Source: Glycomyces sp. L485
GTDB taxonomy: Bacteria; Actinomycetota; Actinomycetes; Mycobacteriales; Micromonosporaceae
Assembly: GCF_022548875.1 (NCBI RefSeq)
Contig: NZ_JAKZEW010000017.1
Span: 17,695-81,694 of the forward strand
DNA length: 64,000 nucleotides
Direction: 5' to 3'
Of this stretch, positions 50,321-58,996 are shown piece by piece. The notes below the pieces were generated by a model, which was not told the DNA's origin, searched no databases, and saw nothing but the letters and a program-made list of their open reading frames with translations. Positions within the stretch are counted from its first letter, which is position 1. Every line of letters starts with the position of its first letter. A program made the translations under genes and the position numbers.

Positions 50321-52111
50321 CTAGCGGCCGCCGGGCATCATCTCCCGGGCCTTGGTCTTCGTGCCCTGGATGAACACCTGCCAGGCTTCGGGATCACCTC
50401 TGAGCAGGGCCTGAGTCGTGGACTTGATCTGGTCCAGAGTCGCGTGCGGCGGGATCGGAGGCACGGCCGGGTCGCAGTGGACGTCGATGACGACGGGCCC
50501 GTCGGCCGAGAACGCCCGGTCCCAGGCGGCGCCGAGCCCGGCGGGCTCGTCGACGGTGATGCCTTCGAGACCGACCGTACGGGCGAAGTCGGCGTAGGAG
50601 ATCCGCGGCAGCGTCTGCGACTCCTCGAACTTCGGCGCGCCGCCCATGGCGCGCAGCTCCCAGGTGACCTGGTTGAGGTCGCCGTTGTTGAACACGCACA
50701 CGATCAGGCGCGGGTCCTCCCACAGCTCGCGGTAGCGCTCGATCGTGATGAGCTCGGCGAGGCCGTTCATCTGCATCGCGCCGTCGCCGACGAGTGCCAC
50801 GGCCGGGCGCATCGGGTAGGCGAACTTCGCGCCGATCGCGTACGGCACCGCGGACCCCATCGTGGCGAGGGTGCCCGAGAGCGAGCCGCGCATGGTGCCG
50901 CGCATCTTGAGGTTGCGGGCGTACCAGTTCGTCGACGAGCCGGAGTCGGCGGTGACGATCGCGTCCTCGGGGATGCGCTTGGACAGCTCGTGGACGACCC
51001 GCATCGGGTTGACCGGGTCGGCGTCGATCATGGCCTGCTGTTCGAGCGTCTCCCACCAGGAGGCGACGTTGCGCTCGACGGTCTGCCTCCAGCCGTCGCG
51101 GGACCGCCGGTCGAGTCTCGGAATGAGCGCGCCGAGCGTGCCCTTGGCGTCCCCGACGAGGTTGACCTCGGTCGGGTAGCGCATACCGACCATCGCGCCG
51201 TCGAGGTCGATCTGGACGGCCTTGGCCTGCCCGAATTCGGGCAGGAACTGGGTGTACGGCATGTTGGAGCCGACGATGAGGAGCGTGTCGCAGTCGCGCA
51301 TGAGCTCGTAGCTGGGCCGGGTGCCGAGCAGTCCGATCGCGCCGGTGACGAACGGCAGGTCGTCGGAGAGCACGTCCTTGCCGAGGAGCGCTTTGGCGAC
51401 ACCGGCGCCGGTGGCCTCGGCGACGCTGCGGATCTCCTCGGCGGCGCCGCGGGCGCCCTGGCCGACGAGGACGGCCACCTTCTCGCCGGCGTTGAGGATC
51501 TCCGCGGCCCGGTCGATCTCGTCGGCGGGCGGGAGCGCGGAGCTGCGCACGGGCCCCGGTTCGCTGGAGGGCACGTGCTTGAACTCGTGCTCGGGCGGCT
51601 TGTACTGCTCTTCCTGCAGGTCGGCGGGGATGATGACGGCGGTGGGGGCGTGGTGTGCCTCGGCGGTGCGGAAGGCGCGGTCGATGGCGACGGGCAGCTG
51701 CTCGCAGACCTCTACTTCGGCGAGGTAGTCGGAGGCGACGTCCTTGAACAGGGTGTGGAGGTCGACTTCCTGCTGGAAGGAGCCGCCCATGGCGCTGCGG
51801 GCGACCTGGCCGACGATCGCGACGACCGGGACGTGGTCGAGCTTGGCGTCGTAGAGCCCGTTGAGCAGGTGGATCGCGCCGGGCCCGGAGGTAGCCAGGC
51901 AGACGCCGGGCCGACCGGTGAACTTGGCGTAGCCGACGGCTTGGAAGGCCGACATCTCCTCGTGCCGCGATTGGACGAACCGTGGTTCGTTACCGGATTC
52001 GCCGAACGCGGCGATGATGCCGTTGATCCCGTCGCCGGGGTAGCCGAAGACCTGTTCGACGTCCCATTCGCGGAGTCGTTGGAGCACGTAGTCGCCTACT
52101 GTCACGGCCAT
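50321..52111 (-). CDS. poxB: Thiamine-diphosphate enzyme, pyruvate dehydrogenase (quinone)/PoxB type
   Basis: A 596-residue three-domain ThDP enzyme. The activating Glu51 lies in SRHEEMSAFQ, the central FAD-type domain is intact (VAVLVGQGARGAAEEI) and the ThDP-binding stretch GDGAMQMNG..NN lies in the C-terminal third. Close relatives in actinobacteria are annotated as pyruvate oxidase or pyruvate:quinone oxidoreductase, converting pyruvate to acetate and CO2 with electron transfer to quinone. The lipid-binding C-terminal end of E. coli PoxB is not obvious, so another 2-oxo acid substrate is possible. GGGAGG precedes ATG 52111 by 6 nt. Confidence 0.8.
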   Translation of the reverse strand: MAVTVGDYVLQRLREWDVEQVFGYPGDGINGIIAAFGESGNEPRFVQSRHEEMSAFQAVGYAKFTGRPGVCLATSGPGAIHLLNGLYDAKLDHVPVVAIVGQVARSAMGGSFQQEVDLHTLFKDVASDYLAEVEVCEQLPVAIDRAFRTAEAHHAPTAVIIPADLQEEQYKPPEHEFKHVPSSEPGPVRSSALPPADEIDRAAEILNAGEKVAVLVGQGARGAAEEIRSVAEATGAGVAKALLGKDVLSDDLPFVTGAIGLLGTRPSYELMRDCDTLLIVGSNMPYTQFLPEFGQAKAVQIDLDGAMVGMRYPTEVNLVGDAKGTLGALIPRLDRRSRDGWRQTVERNVASWWETLEQQAMIDADPVNPMRVVHELSKRIPEDAIVTADSGSSTNWYARNLKMRGTMRGSLSGTLATMGSAVPYAIGAKFAYPMRPAVALVGDGAMQMNGLAELITIERYRELWEDPRLIVCVFNNGDLNQVTWELRAMGGAPKFEESQTLPRISYADFARTVGLEGITVDEPAGLGAAWDRAFSADGPVVIDVHCDPAVPPIPPHATLDQIKSTTQALLRGDPEAWQVFIQGTKTKAREMMPGGR

Positions 52112-52181
52112 GGTGAGCCTCCCTGGATCGCTGCGCTGACACCTGGACGCGTTGATTACCCTGCGGCGCAGCGATCAATCC

Positions 52182-53060
52182 TCAGGCGAGGAGGTCGGCC
52201 TCCCAGCCGTGCGGGCCCGATCCGGGGCCTTTCTCGCCCTTGACCAGGACGTAGTGCTCGGCGCCGGCGTGCTCCGCGGCGAGCTGCTCGCCGAGGACGT
52301 CGAGCCAGTCGCCGGCGGCGACCTGGGTGCGATAGGCGCGCATGGCGGCGGCCTTGCGTTCGGCGGCGGACGGGTCGCTGACGCAGGCGTCGACCTCGTC
52401 GTCGGGGGTGCCGAAGGGGAGGTCGTCGACCGAGCCGGCTCCTTCGAACGGGTTGTCGCTGGCTCCGGTGAAGGCGTCGAACTGCGCGGCGAGGAGGCTC
52501 TTTGACATCGTCGTCCAATAGATCTTGCGGACGTCGTGGGCCTCGCCGAGCTCGGGGCGCCAGGCGGGTTCGGCGGCGAGTTCGGCGCCGCGCATGGCGA
52601 CGCGGTGGGCCTGGATGTGGTCGGGGTGGCCGTAGAAGCCGTCGGGGTCGTAGGTGACGAGGACTTCGGGGCGCCGCTCGCGGACGATGCGCACGAGGTC
52701 GGCGGCGGCGGTGTCGACGTCGGCGCCCCAGAACGCGCGCGGGTGCTCGTTGGAGTGGGTGCCCATCATCCCCGAGTCCCTCCAGCGGCCCACGCCGCCG
52801 AGGAAGTGGGTGTCGGTGACGCCGAGGGCCTCGGTGGCGTGGCGGTACTCCCAGTAGCGGTAGCCGCCGAGCTGGTCTGCCTCGGGAGCGGCGAGCATCG
52901 CGAGCTCGGGCACGCGGACCTCGCCCTCCTCGCCGAGGGTGCAGGTGACCACGGTGACGTGCGCGTCCGGCCGGGCCGCGTAGTGGGCGAGGGTGGCGCC
53001 GGTGCCGACGGTCTCGTCATCGGGGTGCGCGTGGACGAACAGAATGCCGCGTTCGGTCAT
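52182..53060 (-). CDS. mshB: GlcNAc-Ins deacetylase MshB (mycothiol synthesis)
   Basis: A 292-residue PIG-L-type zinc deacetylase. AHPDDE (11-16) supplies metal ligands and base; later [12 protein letters not shown] carries the third His. The length and segments such as [15 protein letters not shown] follow MshB, which deacetylates 1-D-myo-inosityl-N-acetylglucosaminide in mycothiol synthesis; the paralogue Mca is the alternative. ATG 53060 has TACCCT exactly 6 nt upstream, so it is probably leaderless. It is divergent from the succinate dehydrogenase operon. Confidence 0.82.
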   Translation of the reverse strand: MTERGILFVHAHPDDETVGTGATLAHYAARPDAHVTVVTCTLGEEGEVRVPELAMLAAPEADQLGGYRYWEYRHATEALGVTDTHFLGGVGRWRDSGMMGTHSNEHPRAFWGADVDTAAADLVRIVRERRPEVLVTYDPDGFYGHPDHIQAHRVAMRGAELAAEPAWRPELGEAHDVRKIYWTTMSKSLLAAQFDAFTGASDNPFEGAGSVDDLPFGTPDDEVDACVSDPSAAERKAAAMRAYRTQVAAGDWLDVLGEQLAAEHAGAEHYVLVKGEKGPGSGPHGWEADLLA

Positions 53061-53066
53061 GCCAAA

Positions 53067-53072
53067 AGGGTA
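53067..53072 (-). promoter_or_regulatory. -10 box of leaderless mshB
   Basis: TACCCT on the minus strand, 6 nt before the ATG. Confidence 0.5.
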
Positions 53073-53205
53073 GCCGCGCGCGCGTCGCCCGTCGGTGCAC
53101 AGTGGTCACAAGCGTCTCATTGAAACCTATGAACACTACAGTTCCATTCCGAATTTTGCTCGTTATTGTGATCAACCCCATGTCCTGAACCCCTGCGCTG
53201 GGCGC

Positions 53206-53211
53206 TATCCT
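53206..53211 (+). promoter_or_regulatory. Possible -10 box of succinate dehydrogenase operon
   Basis: TATCCT lies 56 nt before the first gene, flanked by a direct repeat of CTGCGCTG. The -35 is not clear. Confidence 0.35.
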
Positions 53212-53267
53212 GCGCTGAGCGAGCAGTCGAGCCCGCACCGTCTGGACTTTCGCGCGAAGGGGCGCTG

Positions 53268-54074
53268 ATGACCACCACCGACGACACCGCACTCCCGCCA
53301 CCACCACGTGCCGCCATCAAGGAACGCGCTCTCCGGACCGACGACTGGATGCGCGGCCCGATCCTCACCGTCGTCGGCATCACCGTCTGGGTCGCCTACG
53401 CGACCTTCCGCGTCTTCTACCAGGGCGACTACTGGGTCGCCGACTACCACTACCTGACGCCGTTCTACTCCCCGTGCCTCTCCGACGGCTGCGTCCCCGA
53501 CTCAGCGCACTTCGGACGGTTCATTCCCGACCACCCGCTCATCCCCTACGCCGCGCTGAGCCTGCCGTTCCTGCTCGCATTCCGACTCACCTGCTACTAC
53601 TACCGCAAGGCCTACTACCGGTCGTTCTGGCTCTCCCCGCCCGCCTGCGCCGTCCCCGACGGCCACGCCCGCTACACCGGCGAGACCCGCTTCCCCCTCA
53701 TCGGCCAGAACCTCCACCGCTACTTCTTCTACGCCGCCTTCGTCATCTCGGCCATCAACACCTACGACGCGATCCTCGCCTTCCACTCCCCCGCGGGATT
53801 CGGCTTCGGGATGGGGAACCTCGTGCTGGTCGCCAACGTGGTCCTGCTGTGGTGCTACACCCTCGGATGCCACTCCTGCCGCCACGTCATGGGCGGACGC
53901 CTGCGGCACTTCTCGAAGCACCCGATCAGATATCGACTGTGGACGGGTGTGACGGTCCTCAACAACCGCCACATGATGTGGGCCTGGATCACCCTCGCCT
54001 CGCTGGCGCTGACCGACTTCTACGTCATGGCCGTCGCGGCCGGCTGGATCTCCGACCTTCGATTCATCAACTGA
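53268..54074 (+). CDS. sdhC: Succinate dehydrogenase, membrane/cytochrome b subunit
   Basis: A 268-residue membrane protein with five or so hydrophobic helices and several intramembrane or flanking His (for example NLHRYFF, GCHSCRH, NNRHMMW) suited to haem ligation. It is followed by the flavoprotein and iron-sulfur genes in the order found in mycobacterial Sdh1, where a single larger anchor replaces SdhC plus SdhD. It transfers electrons to menaquinone. AAGGGG precedes ATG 53268. Confidence 0.87.
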   Translation: MTTTDDTALPPPPRAAIKERALRTDDWMRGPILTVVGITVWVAYATFRVFYQGDYWVADYHYLTPFYSPCLSDGCVPDSAHFGRFIPDHPLIPYAALSLPFLLAFRLTCYYYRKAYYRSFWLSPPACAVPDGHARYTGETRFPLIGQNLHRYFFYAAFVISAINTYDAILAFHSPAGFGFGMGNLVLVANVVLLWCYTLGCHSCRHVMGGRLRHFSKHPIRYRLWTGVTVLNNRHMMWAWITLASLALTDFYVMAVAAGWISDLRFIN

Positions 54075-54085
54075 GGCAGGCAAGC

Positions 54086-56011
54086 ATGAGTGACATTTCG
54101 AACGACGCGGTCGAGCGACTGGCCTGCGACGTCCTCATCATCGGCGCCGGCGGCGCGGGCCTGCGGGCCGCCGTCGAGGCCAGGCTCGCCGGGAAGACCG
54201 TCATCGTCATCTCCAAGTCCCTGTTCGGCAAGGCCCACACGGTCATGGCCGAGGGCGGCGCGGCCGCCGCGATGGGCAACGTCAACTCCCGCGACAACTG
54301 GAAGGTCCACTTCCGCGACACCATGCGCGGCGGCAAGTTCCTCAACAACTACCGCATGGCCGAACTCCACGCCCAGGAGGCGCCCCACCGGATCTGGGAA
54401 CTGGAGACCTACGGGGCCCTGTTCGACCGCACCCCCGACGGCCGCATCAGCCAGCGCAACTTCGGCGGCCACGAGTACCCGCGCCTCGCGCACGTCGGCG
54501 ACAGGACGGGCCTGGAGCTCATCCGCACGCTCCAGCAGAAGCTCGTCTCTCTCCAGCAGGACGACAAGGCCGAGACCGGCTCGTACGACGAGCGGCTCAA
54601 GGTCATCGACGAGACCACCATCACCGAACTGCTCATCGCGGACGACGTCGTCCAGGGCGCCTTCGGGTACCGCAGGGGCGACGGCAGGTTCCTGACGATC
54701 GAGGCGCCCTCGATCGTCCTTGCGACCGGCGGCATCGGCCGCTCGTTCAAGGTCACCTCGAACTCCTGGGAGTACACCGGGGACGGGCACGCGCTGGCGC
54801 TCCGCGCGGGAGCGAGCCTCATCAACATGGAGTTCATCCAGTTTCACCCGACCGGCATGGTGTGGCCGCCGTCGGTGCGCGGCATCCTGGTGACCGAGTC
54901 GGTGCGCGGCGACGGCGGGGTCCTGAAGAACTCCGAGGGCAAGCGGTTCATGTTCGACTACGTCCCCGAAGTGTTCAAGGCGCAGTACGCCGACGACCCC
55001 GCGGAGGCCGACCGCTGGTACGACGATCCCGACCACAACCGGCGCCCGCCGGAGCTGCTGCCGCGCGACGAGGTGGCGCGGGCGATCAACTCCGAGGTGA
55101 AGGCGGGCAGGGGAAGCGAGCACGGTGGGGTCTACCTCGACATCGCCTCGCGGCGGAGCCCGGAGTACATCACCAAGAAGCTGCCGTCGATGTACCACCA
55201 GTTCAAGGAGCTCGCCGACGTCGACATCACGGCCGAGCCGATGGAGGTCGGGCCGACCTGCCACTACATCATGGGCGGGGTCGAGGTCGACGCCGAGACC
55301 GCCGAGTCCAAGGTGGGCGGCCTGTTCGCGGCCGGAGAGGTCTCCGGGGGGATGCACGGCTCGAACCGGCTGGGCGGCAACTCGCTGTCCGACCTGCTGG
55401 TTTTCGGCAAGCGCGCCGGGGAGTTCGCCGCAGAGCACGCCGACCGCGCCGGGCCGTCCAAGGTCACCGACACGCAGATCCACGACGCGATGGCGAACGC
55501 GCTGCGGCCCTTCGGCAACGACGGGGAGAACCCGTTCGCGCTCCAGTCCGAGCTCCAGGCGGTGAACGGCCGCCTCGTCGGCATCATCCGGCGCGCCGGG
55601 GAGCTCGAAGAGGCGCTCACGGAGCTGGAGGCGCTGCGCCCGAGGATCGATCGGGTCGCGGCCTCGGGTGGGCGGGCGTACAACCCCGGTTGGCACCTGG
55701 CGCTCGACCTGCAGAACATGCTCGTGTGCTCGATCGCGACCGCGAAGGCCGCGTTGGAACGCGACGAGTCGCGCGGCGGGCACACCCGCGAGGACGCGCC
55801 CGGCATGGACCCGCAGTGGCGCAAGACGAACCTCGTCGCCACGCTCGAATCCGGCGAGGTGAAGCTGCGGCGCAAGCCGGTGCCGCCGATCCCGGTCGAG
55901 TTGCTGGCGCTGTTCGAGACCGGTGAGCTGGCCAAGTACATGACCCCCGAGGAATACCAGACCGCCGCTGGGGCCGAAGTGCCCGGGGCGGGCCAGGAGG
56001 ACGCCGAATGA
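54086..56011 (+). CDS. sdhA: Succinate dehydrogenase/fumarate reductase flavoprotein subunit
   Basis: A 641-residue flavoprotein. The FAD-binding VLIIGAGGAGLRAA lies near residues 16-29, the flavin-linking HTVMAEGG segment near 53 and the active-site QFHPTG near 253; CHYIMGGVEV and GSNRLGGNSL lie later. It oxidises succinate to fumarate in the TCA cycle. It begins 12 nt after the membrane subunit stop and its TGA overlaps the ATG of sdhB. Confidence 0.95.
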   Translation: MSDISNDAVERLACDVLIIGAGGAGLRAAVEARLAGKTVIVISKSLFGKAHTVMAEGGAAAAMGNVNSRDNWKVHFRDTMRGGKFLNNYRMAELHAQEAPHRIWELETYGALFDRTPDGRISQRNFGGHEYPRLAHVGDRTGLELIRTLQQKLVSLQQDDKAETGSYDERLKVIDETTITELLIADDVVQGAFGYRRGDGRFLTIEAPSIVLATGGIGRSFKVTSNSWEYTGDGHALALRAGASLINMEFIQFHPTGMVWPPSVRGILVTESVRGDGGVLKNSEGKRFMFDYVPEVFKAQYADDPAEADRWYDDPDHNRRPPELLPRDEVARAINSEVKAGRGSEHGGVYLDIASRRSPEYITKKLPSMYHQFKELADVDITAEPMEVGPTCHYIMGGVEVDAETAESKVGGLFAAGEVSGGMHGSNRLGGNSLSDLLVFGKRAGEFAAEHADRAGPSKVTDTQIHDAMANALRPFGNDGENPFALQSELQAVNGRLVGIIRRAGELEEALTELEALRPRIDRVAASGGRAYNPGWHLALDLQNMLVCSIATAKAALERDESRGGHTREDAPGMDPQWRKTNLVATLESGEVKLRRKPVPPIPVELLALFETGELAKYMTPEEYQTAAGAEVPGAGQEDAE

Positions 56012-56778
56012 GCACGCGAACATTCCGAGTGTGGCGCGGCGACGCCGACGGCGGCGACTTCGCCGAGTTCGACGTCGAGGTCAACGAGGGCGAGGTGATC
56101 CTCGACGTCGTCCACCGAATCCAGGCCGAGCAGGCGCCGGACCTGGCGGTGCGGTGGAACTGCAAGGCCGGCAAGTGCGGCTCGTGCTCGGCCGAGGTGA
56201 ACGGGATGCCTCGGTTGATGTGCATGACGCGCATGAACCTGTTCAACGAGGGCGAGGCGGTGACGATTACGCCGCTTCGGACCTTCCCCATCGTGCGGGA
56301 CCTGGTGTGCGACGTGTCGTTCAACTACGAGAAGGCCCGCGAGATGCCGGCGTTCGAGCCGCCGGCGGATCTCAAGCCCGGCGAGTACCGGATGAAGCAG
56401 GTCGACGTCGAACGCGGCCAGGAGTTCAGGAAGTGCATCGAGTGCTTCCTGTGCCAGAACACCTGTCACGTGGTGCGCGATCACGAGGAGAACAAGCCGC
56501 CGTTCTCGGGCCCGCGCCTGTTCATCAGGGCCGCCGAGCTCGACATGCACCCGCTGGACGCGCGCGGCGACCGCGGGGAGTTCGCGCAGGACGAGCAGGG
56601 CCTGGGCTACTGCAACATCACCAAGTGCTGCACCGAGGTCTGCCCGGAGCACATCCACATCACGGACAACGGGATCATCCCGATGAAGGAGCGGGTGGCG
56701 GGCGACCGCTACGACCCGCTGGTGTGGCTGGGGCGCAAGATCTTCCGGAAGGGGAAGAAGGAGAGCGGACAGGCCTGA
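56008..56778 (+). CDS. sdhB: Succinate dehydrogenase/fumarate reductase iron-sulfur subunit
   Basis: A 256-residue iron-sulfur protein. Cys52, Cys57, Cys60 and Cys72 hold the [2Fe-2S] cluster; two further Cys-rich motifs (Cys143, 146, 149, 153 and Cys202, 207, 208, 212) fit the [4Fe-4S] and [3Fe-4S] centres. It passes electrons from the flavin to the membrane subunit. Its ATG overlaps the sdhA stop by 4 nt, giving translational coupling. It is the last gene of the operon. Confidence 0.95.
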   Translation: MSTRTFRVWRGDADGGDFAEFDVEVNEGEVILDVVHRIQAEQAPDLAVRWNCKAGKCGSCSAEVNGMPRLMCMTRMNLFNEGEAVTITPLRTFPIVRDLVCDVSFNYEKAREMPAFEPPADLKPGEYRMKQVDVERGQEFRKCIECFLCQNTCHVVRDHEENKPPFSGPRLFIRAAELDMHPLDARGDRGEFAQDEQGLGYCNITKCCTEVCPEHIHITDNGIIPMKERVAGDRYDPLVWLGRKIFRKGKKESGQA

Positions 56779-56802
56779 GGCCCGCCCGCTCCCGGATCCG
56801 CG

Positions 56803-57231
56803 CTAGTCGTCGGCGGCCTTGACGAGCTCGATCTCGACGTCGATGTTGCCGCGGGTGGCGTTCGAGTAAGGGCACACCTGGTGCGCCTTGGCGACCAGGC
56901 CTTCGGCGACGGCGCGGTCGGTGCCGGGGGTGCTGACTTCGAGGGTGGCGGCGAGCCCGAAGCCCTCGCCTTCCTTGCCGATGCCGACGGCGGCGGTCAC
57001 CGTGGAGTCGCCGAGGTCGACCTTGGACATGCGCGCGACCAGCTGGAGCGCGCTGTGGAAGCAGGCGGCGTATCCGGCCGCGAACAGCTGCTCGGGGTTC
57101 GACTTGCCGCCGGGGCCGCCGAGCTCCTTCTGGATGGCCAGATCGAGCTCGATGAGGCCGTCGTCGGTGGCGACGTGTCCGTCGCGGCCGGCGCCGGAGG
57201 AGGTTGCGTTCGCGGTGTAAAGCGACTTCAT
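56803..57231 (-). CDS. ohr: Organic hydroperoxide resistance protein Ohr
   Basis: A 142-residue OsmC/Ohr peroxidase with the two catalytic Cys: Cys57 in GYAACFHSAL and Cys120 in VCPYSNATRGN. Arg and Glu residues of the active-site network (GGPGGKSNPEQLFAAGYA) are in place. It reduces organic hydroperoxides with lipoylated or dithiol donors in the cytoplasm. Its ATG overlaps the ohrR stop by 4 nt, so it is co-translated with its own regulator. Confidence 0.93.
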   Translation of the reverse strand: MKSLYTANATSSGAGRDGHVATDDGLIELDLAIQKELGGPGGKSNPEQLFAAGYAACFHSALQLVARMSKVDLGDSTVTAAVGIGKEGEGFGLAATLEVSTPGTDRAVAEGLVAKAHQVCPYSNATRGNIDVEIELVKAADD

Positions 57232-57698
57232 GGTGTCTCCTTCTTCGGTGGGTCGATGTGTTCTCTGACCGAGTCGGCGAGCCGGTTGAGCTGGTCGCGC
57301 AGACCGTTGATCTCCTCTATGGACATCTTGGAGGCGCGGCCGATGGCCAGGGGGATCTCGCAGCCCTCTTCCTCAAGGGCCGCACCGGCTTCGGTCAGGT
57401 GGACGGTGACGCGGCGCTCATCTCCGCTCTCGCGGCGGCGCTCGACGAGACCGGCGGTCTCCAGGCGTTTGACCAGTGGCGAGACGGTGCCCGAGTCGAG
57501 GTGCAGCGACTCCCCGAGCTCGCCGACGGCGAGACCGTCGGAGTCCCACAGCGCCATGAGGACCAGGAACTGCGGGTAGGTCAGGCCGAGTCGGTCGAGC
57601 AGCGGCCGGTAGAAGCCGATGACGGCCCGCGATGCACTGTAGAGCGCGAAGCAGGCCATCTCGCGGAGTCGCGGTTCCTCGTTCACGTCGACAACCAT
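57228..57698 (-). CDS. ohrR: MarR family regulator OhrR
   Basis: A 156-residue MarR protein with the redox-sensing Cys16 in EMACFALYSASRA, the hallmark of OhrR, and a winged helix with LHLDSGTVSPLVKRLE and RRRESGDERRV. Oxidation of the Cys by organic hydroperoxides releases the operator. ATG 57698 is chosen; TTG 57707 is also in frame. The start codon itself lies in a GTGCAC-centred element (57698-57710), with a perfect ATTGTGCACAAT palindrome 15 bp upstream, fitting autoregulation of ohrR-ohr. Confidence 0.9.
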   Translation of the reverse strand: MVVDVNEEPRLREMACFALYSASRAVIGFYRPLLDRLGLTYPQFLVLMALWDSDGLAVGELGESLHLDSGTVSPLVKRLETAGLVERRRESGDERRVTVHLTEAGAALEEEGCEIPLAIGRASKMSIEEINGLRDQLNRLADSVREHIDPPKKETP

Positions 57699-57726
57699 AG
57701 TGCACAACTACATTGTGCACAATATA
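57698..57726 (-). promoter_or_regulatory. Probable OhrR operator and promoter
   Basis: Two GTGCAC-centred elements, TAGTGCACAACTA (57698-57710) and the perfect palindrome ATTGTGCACAAT (57712-57723), have centres 15 bp apart. They overlap a minus-strand TATATT box (57726-57721). The layout fits repression by OhrR; binding is inferred. Confidence 0.6.
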
Positions 57727-57765
57727 ATTGCGGGTGACCTGTACCGCTCGCTCGGGGGGCCGGGC

Positions 57766-58317
57766 TCAGATGGTGACGCGGGCGGCGATGGCACGCACCG
57801 CCGACTCGGGATCCGCCGCGATCTCAGGCGGGAAGTTTCCGGATATGAGCAGCTCGGCGAAGCCGTGGACGAGCGACCAGGCGGCGATCGCGGTCGGGTT
57901 GTGGCCGCCGCGGTCGGCGCCGCCCGCGCCTCGGTGGAGCATTTCCCTCGAGTCGGCCTGGGCGCGAAGAAGTTCGGGGTCGTCGTCGTGGAGGAGCTCG
58001 GGCCGGAACATGACCTCGAAGTGGGCGCGGTTGTCGATGGCGAAGCGCACGTAGGCTATGCCGACTTCCAGGAAGTTCCCCGTGTCCCGCCACACGCGTT
58101 CGAGCGCGGCGGCGAAGCGTTCGTGCCCCTGGATCGCGACGGCGGTCAAGAGCCCAGCCTTGTCGCCGAAGTGGTGCGCGGGGGCGGCGTGGGAGACGCC
58201 GGCTCGTTTGGCGACGGCCCGGAGGCTCAGGGCGCTGGGCCCGCCTTCGGCTATGGCCTCGACGGCGGCGTCGATGAGGGCCCTGCGTAGGTCGCCGTGG
58301 TGGTACGAGTCGTTCAT
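57766..58317 (-). CDS. TetR family transcriptional regulator
   Basis: A 183-residue TetR protein. The HTH is close to the N-terminus (HHGDLRRALIDAAVEAIAEG, then LSLRAVAKRAGVSHAAPAHHFGDKAGLL). The C-terminal domain resembles the TetR_C_13/WHG group. ATG 58317 is chosen because TACAGT lies 7 nt upstream and the longer frame would run through the promoter. Consensus -35 boxes for it and for the divergent membrane gene each lie in a TTGAC-N3-GTCAA palindrome, which the regulator very probably binds. The inducer is unknown. Confidence 0.87.
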   Translation of the reverse strand: MNDSYHHGDLRRALIDAAVEAIAEGGPSALSLRAVAKRAGVSHAAPAHHFGDKAGLLTAVAIQGHERFAAALERVWRDTGNFLEVGIAYVRFAIDNRAHFEVMFRPELLHDDDPELLRAQADSREMLHRGAGGADRGGHNPTAIAAWSLVHGFAELLISGNFPPEIAADPESAVRAIAARVTI

Positions 58318-58324
58318 GAGAGCC

Positions 58325-58352
58325 ACTGTAGCGCGCATCTTGACAGTGTCAA
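58325..58352 (-). promoter_or_regulatory. tetR promoter with operator over its -35
   Basis: On the minus strand, TTGACA (58352-58347) and TACAGT (58330-58325) are 16 nt apart. The -35 lies in the palindrome TTGACAGTGTCAA (58340-58352). Confidence 0.7.
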
Positions 58353-58381
58353 ACTTCACTGCCATTGAAACGCCGAATAAC

Positions 58382-58410
58382 TTGACGTTGTCAAGACCGC
58401 TGCATACCTT
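58382..58410 (+). promoter_or_regulatory. Promoter of membrane protein gene with operator over its -35
   Basis: TTGACG (58382-58387) and TACCTT (58405-58410) are 17 nt apart. The -35 lies in TTGACGTTGTCAA (58382-58394), a near-copy of the operator over the tetR promoter; the two centres are 42 bp apart, about four helical turns. Confidence 0.7.
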
Positions 58411-58443
58411 GGACCTCAGGCCCGCACACGATTGGATGCTCTG

Positions 58444-58866
58444 ATGTTCGAGTCCACTTTCGCACTCAGCGACGCCTCCCGCGTCGTCGCCGGAGTCGTC
58501 CTGCTCACCATCGTCACCATCGAGCTCGGCGGGACCTTCCTGGTCAGGATCGCCAGCGGCAAGGTTCCTCTCACCGAGTTCCAGAAGTCGTTCTCGCGCG
58601 CCGGGCATGCCCACGCCGGCGTCTTGGTCATCCTGAGTCTCATCGGCCTCGCCCTCGCCGACGCGACGGACCTCGACGGGTTCTGGGGCTGGGTCGCCCG
58701 CGGCGCGGTCCCGCTGGCCGCGATCCTCATGTCCGGCGGATTCTTCGCCTCGATGGCGGGCAGAGGCCGCACCGAGCCGAACAAGGCGATCCTCGTCCTC
58801 TTCGCCGGGGCCGCAAGCCTCGCGATCGGCACCCTGACCCTTGGAATCGGCCTGCTGATCGCCTGA
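58444..58866 (+). CDS. Four-helix membrane protein under TetR control
   Basis: A 140-residue protein with four predicted membrane helices (about 15-35, 57-75, 82-105 and 117-138) and short loops. It is not a known transporter by motif; small proteins of this type often sit beside TetR genes in actinobacteria. An in-frame TTG at 58432 could be used instead of ATG 58444. Expression is probably repressed by the divergent TetR. The function is unknown. Confidence 0.7.
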   Translation: MFESTFALSDASRVVAGVVLLTIVTIELGGTFLVRIASGKVPLTEFQKSFSRAGHAHAGVLVILSLIGLALADATDLDGFWGWVARGAVPLAAILMSGGFFASMAGRGRTEPNKAILVLFAGAASLAIGTLTLGIGLLIA

Positions 58867-58996
58867 GGGACCGGGTCCGCTTCAAGTCGGGGGATTCTGA
58901 GCCACTCTCGCGATTTCTCCGATCCCGGCCTCGTCCGGGGCGACCCGTGTTTGACTGGAGATCGGTGATCGAACGACGCGACCGAAAGGTACGGCA

